DNA of 38,370 nt from Alkalibacterium gilvum (GTDB lineage Bacteria; Bacillota; Bacilli; Lactobacillales; Carnobacteriaceae_A), in contig NZ_FNYW01000018.1 in assembly GCF_900109085.1 (NCBI RefSeq), forward strand, positions 1 through 38,370. Direction: 5' to 3'. Shown here piece by piece: positions 16,022 to 24,111 of the stretch. How positions within the stretch are numbered: position 1 is the first letter of the stretch; the number at the start of each line of letters is the position of its first letter. The notes beneath the pieces were generated by a model. It ran no database searches. It saw only the letters and a program-made list of their open reading frames with translations, and was not told where the DNA came from. Made by a program: the position numbers and the translations under genes.

Positions 16022-16906
16022 CTATTTAATAAGTATTTCCCTTTGTATTTCTAAAAATGATCCCATTAGATAATCATAATACTTATCTGAAAATTTGGCT
16101 AATCCTCCAGATGGGGTAAATGTTAATTCTCCAAAATATATTTTTCCGCTAACACAATATAAATCAACTCGAACATATAAAAAAACACTTGAAAGCTTCT
16201 TTGCGGCTAAAATAATTTCTGACAATTCTTTAGGTTTTTTTGGTTCTTTCTTAAAGGCTGGAGTACCTTTATAAAAAGGTAATTTTTCCCATTTCGCTGT
16301 ATAATAATTCCCTTTTCTTACATTATTTTCGTTACCATTTACTTGAATTATTTTGGGAACCCCTTCATAACAATGAACTTTATACTCGATTAAATCTTCT
16401 TCATCACTAATTAGTTCTTCAATTACAATATTAGGTTTAATGTTTTTATAGTTTCTTTCTCCTGTCTCAAGATAATAGTTAATTTTTAACCATTGTGAAG
16501 AGATCTCCTTAAGCTTATTAAAATCTTCTTTTTTTAAATCATTAACTATATAATTATAACCGGATGTGTGTGAGGCTTTCATGATAAAACTTTTAGGCAA
16601 ATTATGAAATTCAATTTCTTTATCACTTTCAATTACTTTTATCAAAGGTATTAAATAATCTTTACCTAGATTATCGGAAACATATTCACGAACAGTATAT
16701 TTATCTACAAATCTTCCTAAATTTTCAATATTTGCATTCAGTTTAATCCATTGAATTTTTTCATTGAAAGTTTCTGGATTTTTTAGATTTGGAAAATACC
16801 CTAAGTTTCTATAAGATAATAAGCTGTTTAATTTCTTATCACCCATAATGTTTCTAAGATACTTTAATTTATTTCTTCTTTTAATATTCCTTTGATTATT
16901 GATCAT
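16022..16906 (-). CDS. TupA-like ATP-grasp ligase
   Basis: About 294 residues match the ATPgrasp_TupA family, named for the Bacillus halodurans protein of teichuronopeptide synthesis. Visible features are NPETFNEKIQWIKL, the FVDKYTVREYV segment, FIMKASHTSGYN (ATP-binding lysine region), IVIEELI, YKVHCYEGVPKIIQV, and the Mg-binding end VRVDLYCVSGKIYFGELTFTPSGG. ATP-grasp enzymes join a carboxylate to an amine. In a locus that makes ManNAcA and UDP-GlcA this points to an amino-acid amide on a uronic acid, which is inference. ATG 16906 is preferred, with AGGTGG 5 bases before it; an in-frame GTG at 16915 is the alternative. It overlaps the previous gene by 11 bases. Confidence 0.83.
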   Translation of the reverse strand: MINNQRNIKRRNKLKYLRNIMGDKKLNSLLSYRNLGYFPNLKNPETFNEKIQWIKLNANIENLGRFVDKYTVREYVSDNLGKDYLIPLIKVIESDKEIEFHNLPKSFIMKASHTSGYNYIVNDLKKEDFNKLKEISSQWLKINYYLETGERNYKNIKPNIVIEELISDEEDLIEYKVHCYEGVPKIIQVNGNENNVRKGNYYTAKWEKLPFYKGTPAFKKEPKKPKELSEIILAAKKLSSVFLYVRVDLYCVSGKIYFGELTFTPSGGLAKFSDKYYDYLMGSFLEIQREILIK

Positions 16907-18062
16907 TATTACCACCTACGAAATTTTTACATAATCTATGTAAAATATATTTATATTCTCTTGCTTTTTCTAATTGTCTATTTTCTACGTCAAAGCTATT
17001 AAAAATATCTCTCTTTATAGTATTATGACTTAACGTATCAGTATCAATTAATTCCTCAATCTGTTTTGAGAAACTACTTGGCGATTCTAATTTGTATATC
17101 CAACCATACTTTTGTATGACAATATCTTGCCAGGGCGTTTGATCGCTAATTAATACCGGGATTGAAGCTTGCAATGCTTCTGAAATAACATGACCGTAAT
17201 TTTCCGACTTAGTAGGAAAATAAAATAAATCATATCTTGAAAGAGTTGATATAACTTTATCATTAGATAATTCACCTCTATAATTAACACGAATATTATT
17301 TGGTAAATTAGAAATGATTTTTTTACACTCCCTCCAATAGTTCTCTTCTTCAATTGTACCGTATATATCGAATTCAATATATTTACTGATATTATTTAAT
17401 GACTTTAGGGCATAATCTAGATTCTTTTTTTGTGTAATCCTTGATAAAAAAACGATGCTCAAAAGATCTTCTTTTTTTGTGTTCAGCGTTAATTCTTTTT
17501 TTGCATTTGGAATATTAGACACTTGGAGAATTTTATCAGTATTTAAAAGTAATTTAACTTGATGAAATTCATCATCTGCAGTAGTAAGATAAAAAATATT
17601 ATTTAGAATTTTAAATGTTTTGATTACTTTTATATATAATGTTTTTTTTATTTTTTTGATACCTAAAGCACCTTGTGAAAGCTCTCCTCTTGGCATAATT
17701 ACAATAGGTGTATTAATATTAAGTAATTTTCTTAATATTAATATTTTCACAGTATCAGTACTAAAAAAACTATTTAAAAACAATAGAGAAAAATTCTGCT
17801 CTGATAATATTCTCCAAATGTTTTTATATTTATTTTGGTCCGAAGAGTAAAATATATTTACATCGTCATATACATTCCATTTATCTGTATAAATATTATC
17901 GTAAATTTCATTTGTTCCTAAGTCGTGATTTGATGTAAAAATAAAAAATTCAAAATCGTCTGACAAAGCCTCCACCAAATTCTTCACACTTTGTATAGGT
18001 CCTCCCCCACGATAACCTGGTAGATATGAATTAACACTCAAAAATACTTTCTTTCTACTCAT
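16896..18062 (-). CDS. Glycosyltransferase, GT4 family
   Basis: This 388-residue GT-B enzyme opens with KVFLSVNSYLPGYRGGGPIQ, the glycine-rich GGGP-SV loop common to capsule GT4 enzymes. Its donor domain contains IVFLSRITQKKNLDYALKSL and SENYGHVISEALQASIPVLI, with both glutamates of the EX7E motif. ATG 18062 is chosen because GGAG lies about 8 bases upstream and it follows the capG-type stop by 2 bases; an in-frame TTG at 18077 would overlap that gene. It is a candidate for the ManNAcA transfer step, but the donor cannot be proven from sequence. Confidence 0.85.
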   Translation of the reverse strand: MSRKKVFLSVNSYLPGYRGGGPIQSVKNLVEALSDDFEFFIFTSNHDLGTNEIYDNIYTDKWNVYDDVNIFYSSDQNKYKNIWRILSEQNFSLLFLNSFFSTDTVKILILRKLLNINTPIVIMPRGELSQGALGIKKIKKTLYIKVIKTFKILNNIFYLTTADDEFHQVKLLLNTDKILQVSNIPNAKKELTLNTKKEDLLSIVFLSRITQKKNLDYALKSLNNISKYIEFDIYGTIEEENYWRECKKIISNLPNNIRVNYRGELSNDKVISTLSRYDLFYFPTKSENYGHVISEALQASIPVLISDQTPWQDIVIQKYGWIYKLESPSSFSKQIEELIDTDTLSHNTIKRDIFNSFDVENRQLEKAREYKYILHRLCKNFVGGNNDQ

Positions 18063-18064
18063 AA

Positions 18065-19189
18065 TTATTTTCTCCAAACTGTTCTATTTACATAGTGTGT
18101 ATAACTAATGAGGATTCGTAATATTTTCTCCGATACATTATCCATACTGTAGTCTTTAACAATTCTAAGTGTACTTATATTTTGAGTTTCTAAAACTTTT
18201 AACCCCTGTAAAATTTGTTCCTTATATAATCCAACCATCATTACAGTACTTTCTTCAATTGCTTCTGGACGTTCATGAGACTCACGTATATTTAATGCTT
18301 TGAATCCCAATATGGAGGACTCCTCACTAATAGTTCCGCTATCACTCAACACAGCTTTAGACTCCTTTTGAAGTTTCACATAATCATTGAATCCAAGTGG
18401 TTTCATTGTATTAATTAAAGAATTAAACTTTATGTTTTTAGATTCAATCATTTTTCTAGTTCTAGGATGTGTACTTAAAATTATTGGAAGTTGGTATTTT
18501 TCTGCTATTATGTTTAAGCTTTCCACTAAATCTTTAAAATTATGTTCATAATTAATGTTCTCTTCTCTATGAGCTGAGACAACAAAATACTTATCTTTTT
18601 CTAGATTTAATCTTTGAAGTACATCAGATCTTTCAATGTCTTCTTTTTTTGAATTTAAAACCTCAAACATAGGACTTCCAGTTTTAATGATCCTATCAGC
18701 TGGCAAGCCTTCTCTTAAGAGATATTCTCTAGCAATGTCACTGTATGTTAGATTAATATCCGCTGTATGATCAACAATCTTCCTATTGGTTTCCTCGGGT
18801 ACTCTTTGATCAAAACATCTGTTTCCAGCTTCCATATGAAAAATTGGGATTTTTCTTCTTTTCGCAGCTATCGCACATAAACAGCTATTAGTATCTCCTA
18901 GTACTAGAAATGCATCTGGTTGAACTTCTTCAAGGATTGGGTCTACTTTTACAAGAATATTTCCAATAGTTTCTACTGCAGTCCCTGTTGCTGCATTTAA
19001 AAAGTAATCGGGTTTCTTTAAGTTAAAATCCTCAAAAAAAACTTCGTTAAGTTCGTAGTCATAGTTTTGTCCGGTATGAACAAGAACATGGTCTATAGCT
19101 TCTGACTCTTCTAATTTATTTATAACAGCTGACAATCTAATAATCTCAGGTCTTGTACCAACAACTGTCATAACTTTTAGTTTTTTCAT
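18065..19189 (-). CDS. capG: CapG/FnlC-type UDP-HexNAc 2-epimerase (UDP-L-FucNAc synthesis)
   Basis: This 374-residue member of the UDP-GlcNAc 2-epimerase superfamily catalyses the last step to UDP-N-acetyl-L-fucosamine. It shows VVGTRPEIIRLSAVI near the N-terminus, HMEAGNRCFDQRVPEETNRK in place of the HVEAGLRT of true GlcNAc epimerases, and LSDSGTISEESSILGFKALN with ESHERPEA near the C-terminus. The NRCFDQRVPEE signature is that of the CapG/FnlC branch. It starts 3 bases after capF, with GGAGG inside the capF end, so capE, capF and capG form a translationally linked trio. A separate wecB-type paralogue at 29945-31051 supports distinct roles. Confidence 0.9.
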   Translation of the reverse strand: MKKLKVMTVVGTRPEIIRLSAVINKLEESEAIDHVLVHTGQNYDYELNEVFFEDFNLKKPDYFLNAATGTAVETIGNILVKVDPILEEVQPDAFLVLGDTNSCLCAIAAKRRKIPIFHMEAGNRCFDQRVPEETNRKIVDHTADINLTYSDIAREYLLREGLPADRIIKTGSPMFEVLNSKKEDIERSDVLQRLNLEKDKYFVVSAHREENINYEHNFKDLVESLNIIAEKYQLPIILSTHPRTRKMIESKNIKFNSLINTMKPLGFNDYVKLQKESKAVLSDSGTISEESSILGFKALNIRESHERPEAIEESTVMMVGLYKEQILQGLKVLETQNISTLRIVKDYSMDNVSEKILRILISYTHYVNRTVWRK

Positions 19190-19192
19190 TAG

Positions 19193-20302
19193 TTAAACCT
19201 CCACATAATAAGTATCAGGATTGTCTGGATCAAATGACTCATTGGCCCACATTACCGTAACCATGTCTACGTCACCCAAATTTTCTATATTGTGAGTATA
19301 GCCCGTTGGTATATCTACAACTTGTAATTTATTACCGTTAACAAAATACTCTATAACTTCTTTTGAATGTATGTTTCTAAAACGAATGACCCCTTCACCG
19401 CTAACTACCAAAAACTTCTCATTTTTAGTATGGTGCCAATGGTTTCCTTTTGCAATTCCAGGTTTAGATATGTTTACAGAGACCTGCCCTCGATCAGGAG
19501 TTTTTAAAAACTCAGTGAATGAACCTCTATTATCGACGTTCATTTTCAAATCATAATTAAATTGATCTTCAGGTAGGAAACTCAGATAAGTACTGTACAG
19601 CTTTTTGATAAATGAATCAGACATATCCGGAACAGATTTATCTTTTCTACTCTTTTTGAATGAATATATCAATTCAACTATTTCACCTAACGTTCTAGTA
19701 TGTACTACTGGAACTTCACAGAATGATTCTACTTTATTTTCTTTGCCTTCTAATGCATTAATCAGTTCTTTAACTACATCATCGATATAAACTAGGTTCA
19801 TAACGACACTCGGATCATTTACTGTAATATCTAAATCATGCGCGACGTTATGACAGAATGTAGCTACTGCACTGTTGTAGTTAGGCTTACTCCATTTACC
19901 AAACACATTTGGAAATCTATAAATGAGTATTTTAGCCCCAGTTTCTTCACTATACTTAAATAATAATTCTTCTCCAGCTCTTTTACTCTCTCCATAAGGA
20001 TTGTCTAACTCCGCTTGAATCGAGGAAGAAATCATGACAGGACAAGTATTGTTATACTTCTTTAACGTATTTAGTAATTCGGATGTGAATCCAAAGTTAC
20101 CTTGCATGAATTCAGATTGATCTTTGGGACGATTTACACCTGCTAGATGGAAAACAAAATCAGCTTTTTTACAGTAGTCCTCAAGAAGTGAAGACTCAGT
20201 ATCCTTATCAAATTCAAAGATATCGGTATATCCTCTGTTATTCAGCTCTGCAATTAAATTCTTACCTATAAATCCTTTTGAACCAGTAACTAAAATATTC
20301 AC
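19193..20302 (-). CDS. capF: CapF-type bifunctional reductase/C3-epimerase with cupin domain
   Basis: The 369 residues form two domains as in S. aureus CapF and E. coli FnlB. The N-terminal SDR domain (1-245) has the NADPH loop TGSKGFIG at 6-13 and the catalytic pair Tyr103/Lys107 in NPYGESK. The C-terminal cupin (about 250-369) has the metal-ligand motif GNHWHHTKNEKFLV (His288, His290, His291). In the known pathway the cupin epimerises C3 and the SDR domain reduces the 4-keto group toward UDP-L-FucNAc precursors. It starts with GTG at 20302, sharing one base with the capE stop (TAGTG), so translation is probably coupled. Confidence 0.92.
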   Translation of the reverse strand: MNILVTGSKGFIGKNLIAELNNRGYTDIFEFDKDTESSLLEDYCKKADFVFHLAGVNRPKDQSEFMQGNFGFTSELLNTLKKYNNTCPVMISSSIQAELDNPYGESKRAGEELLFKYSEETGAKILIYRFPNVFGKWSKPNYNSAVATFCHNVAHDLDITVNDPSVVMNLVYIDDVVKELINALEGKENKVESFCEVPVVHTRTLGEIVELIYSFKKSRKDKSVPDMSDSFIKKLYSTYLSFLPEDQFNYDLKMNVDNRGSFTEFLKTPDRGQVSVNISKPGIAKGNHWHHTKNEKFLVVSGEGVIRFRNIHSKEVIEYFVNGNKLQVVDIPTGYTHNIENLGDVDMVTVMWANESFDPDNPDTYYVEV

Positions 20303-21321
20303 TACTTATTCCAACTTTCCAGCTGTTCTTTAACATAGTCAAGTTGTAACAGTCTTTCTTTTATTCCTTCTATGTCAAGTCGTGTTGTATTGTGGGAATT
20401 ATATTCTTCTTCGGTAGAAAGTTCTTCGTCTCCTTCGACAAAATACTTATCATAGTTCAAATCTCTCTTGTCCGCTGGAACCCGATAGAAACCACCCATA
20501 TCTTCAGCAACTACATGTTCTTCTTTAGTCAAAAGAGTCTCATAAAGTTTTTCGCCATGACGTGTACCGATCACTTGAATATCGTTGTCTGAGTTAAACA
20601 GTTCTTTAACAGCTTGAGCTAAATCACCAATAGTAGATGCCGGAGATTTTTGAACCATGATGTCTCCAGCTTCAGCATTTTTAAAGCCGAAAACAACAAG
20701 TTCTACAGCTTCTTCAAGGCTCATTAAGAATCTAGTCATATTGGGATCTGTAACAGTCAAGGGTTGTCCATTCTTGATTTGATCAATAAATAAAGGGATG
20801 ACTGACCCTCTTGAAGCCATAACGTTACCGTACCTTGTTCCACTGATCAACGTTCTATCAGGATCCACAGTTTTTGCTTTAGCGACAAAGACTTTTTCCA
20901 TCATAGCTTTTGAAATGCCCATTGCATTTATTGGGTATGCTGCCTTATCGGTAGATAGACATATAACCTTTTTGACACCCATTTCTATAGCGACAGTCAA
21001 AACGTTATCTGTTCCTAATACATTAGTCTTAACTGCTTCTAAGGGGAAAAACTCACATGAGGGCACTTGTTTAAGAGCAGCTGCATGAAATATATAATCA
21101 ACGCCATACATGGCGTTTTTCACACTTTCTTTATCCCGAACATCGCCTATGTAAAATTTCAACTTGTCACTTTTATAAACTTTTCGCATATCATCTTGTT
21201 TTTTTTCGTCTCGAGAAAAAATACGTATTTCTTTGATATCTGTCTCGAGAAATCTTTTCATAACAGCATTTCCAAATGAACCTGTACCGCCAGTTATTAA
21301 CAATGTTTTGTTTTTAAACAT
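20302..21321 (-). CDS. capE: CapE-type UDP-GlcNAc 4,6-dehydratase/5-epimerase
   Basis: This 339-residue soluble SDR makes the first committed intermediate of UDP-L-FucNAc from UDP-GlcNAc. It has the Rossmann loop ITGGTGSFG (9-17), HAAALKQVPSCE (79-90), and the active-site run STDKAAYPINAMGISK (123-138), where Met134-x3-Lys138 replaces the usual Tyr-x3-Lys, as in S. aureus CapE and the FlaA1 branch. Length is normal (342 in S. aureus). It is the first of the capE-capF-capG trio and follows the CapL-like transferase by 14 bases. Confidence 0.92.
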   Translation of the reverse strand: MFKNKTLLITGGTGSFGNAVMKRFLETDIKEIRIFSRDEKKQDDMRKVYKSDKLKFYIGDVRDKESVKNAMYGVDYIFHAAALKQVPSCEFFPLEAVKTNVLGTDNVLTVAIEMGVKKVICLSTDKAAYPINAMGISKAMMEKVFVAKAKTVDPDRTLISGTRYGNVMASRGSVIPLFIDQIKNGQPLTVTDPNMTRFLMSLEEAVELVVFGFKNAEAGDIMVQKSPASTIGDLAQAVKELFNSDNDIQVIGTRHGEKLYETLLTKEEHVVAEDMGGFYRVPADKRDLNYDKYFVEGDEELSTEEEYNSHNTTRLDIEGIKERLLQLDYVKEQLESWNK

Positions 21322-21335
21322 CTCATCACCCTATC

Positions 21336-22547
21336 CTATATATTGAAGTAGTTATCCATTCTATTAAGAAGCTCAGTTTTATTAAAGTGTTTATCGTAAT
21401 AATCTCTTGCATTTATACCATACTGCTTACGCTCTTTTTCAATTCGAGTCGTAAGAGATATGATATTATTTGCTAGTTCTCCTACATTTCCTGGTTCACT
21501 ACAAAAACCTGACTTTGATTCATTAATAATTTTTGCAGTTTCCCCTGAAGCAGATGCAATGCTTGGGATCCCACATGCCATATAAGACTGCAACTTGGCT
21601 GGAATAGTTTTTGCGAATAAAGGACTATCCGTCAAGCCTAAGTATGCCGCGTCATTAGCTGCCATAAGTTCGGGGATTCTCGTTGCAGGTTGTTTAGGAA
21701 TGAAATTAAACATGTCATTCAATTTCATATCATCGACAATATTAATAAAATCATTCTTAAATCGTCCATCTCCTACAATGTTAAATCTTATTTTCTGACT
21801 TGATTGATCCTTTATAATATTTGCTACCTGAGGTAAAATGTCTAGGCCTTGCGCCATTCCAATGTTGCCAGCAAAAATTATATTGAAGGCATCATCTACA
21901 GGTATCTCAGGCACTACTTCTTTGTCCAGAGGTTCATAAAAATCTTCAGCAAACTGTGGCCAATATTCGATCTTCTCCATTGGAACGCCACGTTCATGTA
22001 TTGACTTGGTGAAACTTTTAGAAGTAGTAAATATCTTTGTACATCCTTGATAAATGTAATCAACCATTTTGCCTATTGCATTGATGATGTATTTATTTTT
22101 TATTCCAGTAATAATTTCTACATTCTCCGGCCATAAATCCTGTACATAAAGATAACAAGGGATGTTTGTCTTATCTGCATACCATACCCCGGGAAGTGCT
22201 TGGGTCATTGGCGAGACTTCGAAAACAAACACATAATCAGCTTTAATTTTAGTGAATACTTTCCATATATAACCAGATAATACAAATGATAAGTAATTTA
22301 AAACGAGCATAAGGGAATTGTTTCCTCTTGGGATCAAAGGTAATCTTATAATATCAATACCATTGTATTTCTCTTTTCTTTTTTTGAATAATCCAAAACC
22401 ATCAAAATATTTACCCTGAGGATAGTTAGGAATACCCGTAACAACTGTCACCTTGTATCCTCTTTTTACCCATTCAGTACAAATATCATTGATACGAAAC
22501 TGTTCTGGGTAGAAGTATTGAGATATGACTAATATATGTTTTTTCAT
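21336..22547 (-). CDS. CapL/WbuB-type GT4 transferase, probable L-FucNAc transferase
   Basis: This 403-residue GT-B enzyme begins with ILVISQYFYPEQFRINDICT and continues VVTGIPNYPQGKYFDGF, the signature of the WbuB/WcaI-like branch. Further motifs are YVQDLWPENVEIITG and FAGNIGMAQGLDILP, with AKLQSYMACGIPSIASASGE near the C-terminus. WbuB of E. coli O26 (403 residues) and CapL of S. aureus transfer L-FucNAc and sit beside the same trio of UDP-L-FucNAc genes, as here. I infer that it adds L-FucNAc to the first, membrane-linked sugar. It is in operon with capN (upstream) and capE (downstream). Confidence 0.82.
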   Translation of the reverse strand: MKKHILVISQYFYPEQFRINDICTEWVKRGYKVTVVTGIPNYPQGKYFDGFGLFKKRKEKYNGIDIIRLPLIPRGNNSLMLVLNYLSFVLSGYIWKVFTKIKADYVFVFEVSPMTQALPGVWYADKTNIPCYLYVQDLWPENVEIITGIKNKYIINAIGKMVDYIYQGCTKIFTTSKSFTKSIHERGVPMEKIEYWPQFAEDFYEPLDKEVVPEIPVDDAFNIIFAGNIGMAQGLDILPQVANIIKDQSSQKIRFNIVGDGRFKNDFINIVDDMKLNDMFNFIPKQPATRIPELMAANDAAYLGLTDSPLFAKTIPAKLQSYMACGIPSIASASGETAKIINESKSGFCSEPGNVGELANNIISLTTRIEKERKQYGINARDYYDKHFNKTELLNRMDNYFNI

Positions 22548-22569
22548 TTTTCAAACCTCTCCCTAGTTC

Positions 22570-23427
22570 TTATTTTTCAGTTAACTCAATAGATTGTTCA
22601 AAAGATCTTATCTGATAATTAGCTTTAGAATATTCGCTTAGTGAACGATCATAAACCAAATTACCAAAAATTTTATTAATAACATTAAATCGATACATCC
22701 GTTTAATAATTGGATTAAAAAGTTTAGTCATAATTAAATTATTTTCATTCACCTTAGATATCGTTTGTACTAAATTGCTTGTCATTACATATTCTTTGTT
22801 TTGAGGGAAATACAATCCAGACTCTTCCTGATCTACCATTACTTTGATAAACTCACATAAGTTATCTATATGTAACATACTTCGCTCATTTTTGAGATTG
22901 GGGAAAATAGGAGTTTTCTTAGCCAACTTAGATAGTTTAGGATAATTACCTTTCGACCCTTTTCCATAAATCATTGGTGGTCTGACAATAACTATCTTAA
23001 AATCGTCAGAATTGAGGGGATCGATTCCTTTTTCTGCCTGAAGTTTGCTGTCGCCATAGAAATTACTTGGAGTCGGTATAGTATCTCTATCTATTATTCT
23101 TTTGCTAGATGTGCTGTCACCATATACAATAATGCTACTCATGAAGATAAACTGCTTAATGCCTTCTGATTTTGCCTTCTTTGCTACTTCAACTGTAAGG
23201 TCTCTGTTCACTTTATAGTAGAGGTCTTCCATCTTTGGGTCAGAGGATACATGAGCTATTCCTGCGACATGAAACACTACATCATACTCTGAAAAATCCT
23301 TTACTTTCCAGGAAGAATCTTTCATGTCGATAGTGTCTACACTATATTTATCGGGTTCTCTCAAGAGCCATTTTTCAACTGAAGTTCCAATATAGCTGTT
23401 TTTTCCGGTTATTAATATTTTCTTCAT
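22570..23427 (-). CDS. CapN/WbpV-type SDR 4-reductase
   Basis: This 285-residue extended SDR has the cofactor loop TGKNSYIG at 7-14, HVAGIAHVSSD at 53-63, the SSIIVYGDS strand, and catalytic Tyr124/Lys128 in NFYGDSK. It lies between the sugar-1-phosphate transferase and the L-FucNAc transferase, exactly where CapN-type reductases are found. Working after the CapD-type dehydratase it would reduce the 4-keto-6-deoxy-HexNAc to D-FucNAc (or D-QuiNAc); the stereochemistry cannot be read here. Sampled G+C falls from capM into this gene, marking entry to the variable half of the locus. Confidence 0.8.
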   Translation of the reverse strand: MKKILITGKNSYIGTSVEKWLLREPDKYSVDTIDMKDSSWKVKDFSEYDVVFHVAGIAHVSSDPKMEDLYYKVNRDLTVEVAKKAKSEGIKQFIFMSSIIVYGDSTSSKRIIDRDTIPTPSNFYGDSKLQAEKGIDPLNSDDFKIVIVRPPMIYGKGSKGNYPKLSKLAKKTPIFPNLKNERSMLHIDNLCEFIKVMVDQEESGLYFPQNKEYVMTSNLVQTISKVNENNLIMTKLFNPIIKRMYRFNVINKIFGNLVYDRSLSEYSKANYQIRSFEQSIELTEK

Positions 23428-23442
23428 GGTTAAACAATCTCC

Positions 23443-24063
23443 TTAGCTATTTGATTCATCAGCTGTATTACCTTCAACTACACCATCACTCTTCAGCACA
23501 CTAAATATCGTTCCGAAGAAGCATTTAATGTCCATGACTAAACCGATATTCTGTACGTACTCGGCATCGAGTCTAGCTTTCTTCTTAATAGGGAGTTCAT
23601 CTCGTCCATTTATCTGAGCCCATCCAGTCAGTCCGGCCGGCACATCATTGGCGTTGAGTTTGTCTCTTTCTTCAATCAAATCATATTGATTCCAAAGTGC
23701 TGGTCGGGGTCCAATGATACTCATGTCACCTTTAAAAATATTAATGATTTGAGGCAATTCATCAAGTGATGTTTTTCTTAAAAACTTTCCTACTCTTGTG
23801 ATCCATTGATCTGGATTAGTTAGTAAATGTGTTGGTGTATCTTTTGGCGTATCAATGCGCATCGTTCTAAATTTTAATATGTAGAAATGCTTTTTGTACA
23901 TCCCTACTCTTTTCTGCTTGAATAAGACAGGACCTTTGGAATCTAGCTTGATCGCAATGATGAGAATCATAAAAATGGGCGACAATAATATTAATCCAAT
24001 CGCGGATAGTATGATGTCTATTAATCGTTTTACCTTTAAATAATTCATCTCAGTTCCTCCCAT
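23443..24063 (-). CDS. CapM-type undecaprenyl-phosphate sugar-1-phosphate transferase
   Basis: This 206-residue member of the bacterial sugar transferase family starts the repeat unit by moving a HexNAc-1-phosphate onto undecaprenyl phosphate at the membrane. One N-terminal hydrophobic segment (about 14-36, DIILSAIGLILLSPIFMILI) is followed by GPVLFKQKRVG, LKFRTMR, DELPQIINIFKGDMSIIGPR and GLTGWAQINGRDELP. The short form without extra membrane spans matches CapM, WcaJ-catalytic-domain and WbaP-C-terminal enzymes. The start may be ATG 24063 or, with GGAGG closer, the internal ATG at 24048. It is the only initiating transferase in the window. Confidence 0.9.
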   Translation of the reverse strand: MGGTEMNYLKVKRLIDIILSAIGLILLSPIFMILIIAIKLDSKGPVLFKQKRVGMYKKHFYILKFRTMRIDTPKDTPTHLLTNPDQWITRVGKFLRKTSLDELPQIINIFKGDMSIIGPRPALWNQYDLIEERDKLNANDVPAGLTGWAQINGRDELPIKKKARLDAEYVQNIGLVMDIKCFFGTIFSVLKSDGVVEGNTADESNS

Positions 24064-24072
24064 TTTTACATG

Positions 24073-24107
24073 AAAGCTTTGACCTCTAGTTATTAGGCCA
24101 AAGCTTT
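24073..24107 (-). terminator. Terminator-like hairpin between capD and capM
   Basis: AAAGCTTTGACCT (24073-24085) pairs with AGGCCAAAGCTTT (24095-24107) with one mismatch and a 9-base loop. A good U-run follows only on the plus strand. On the minus strand it would be at most a partial terminator or processing site, able to lower expression of the genes beyond capD. Confidence 0.5.
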
Positions 24108-24111
24108 TTAA

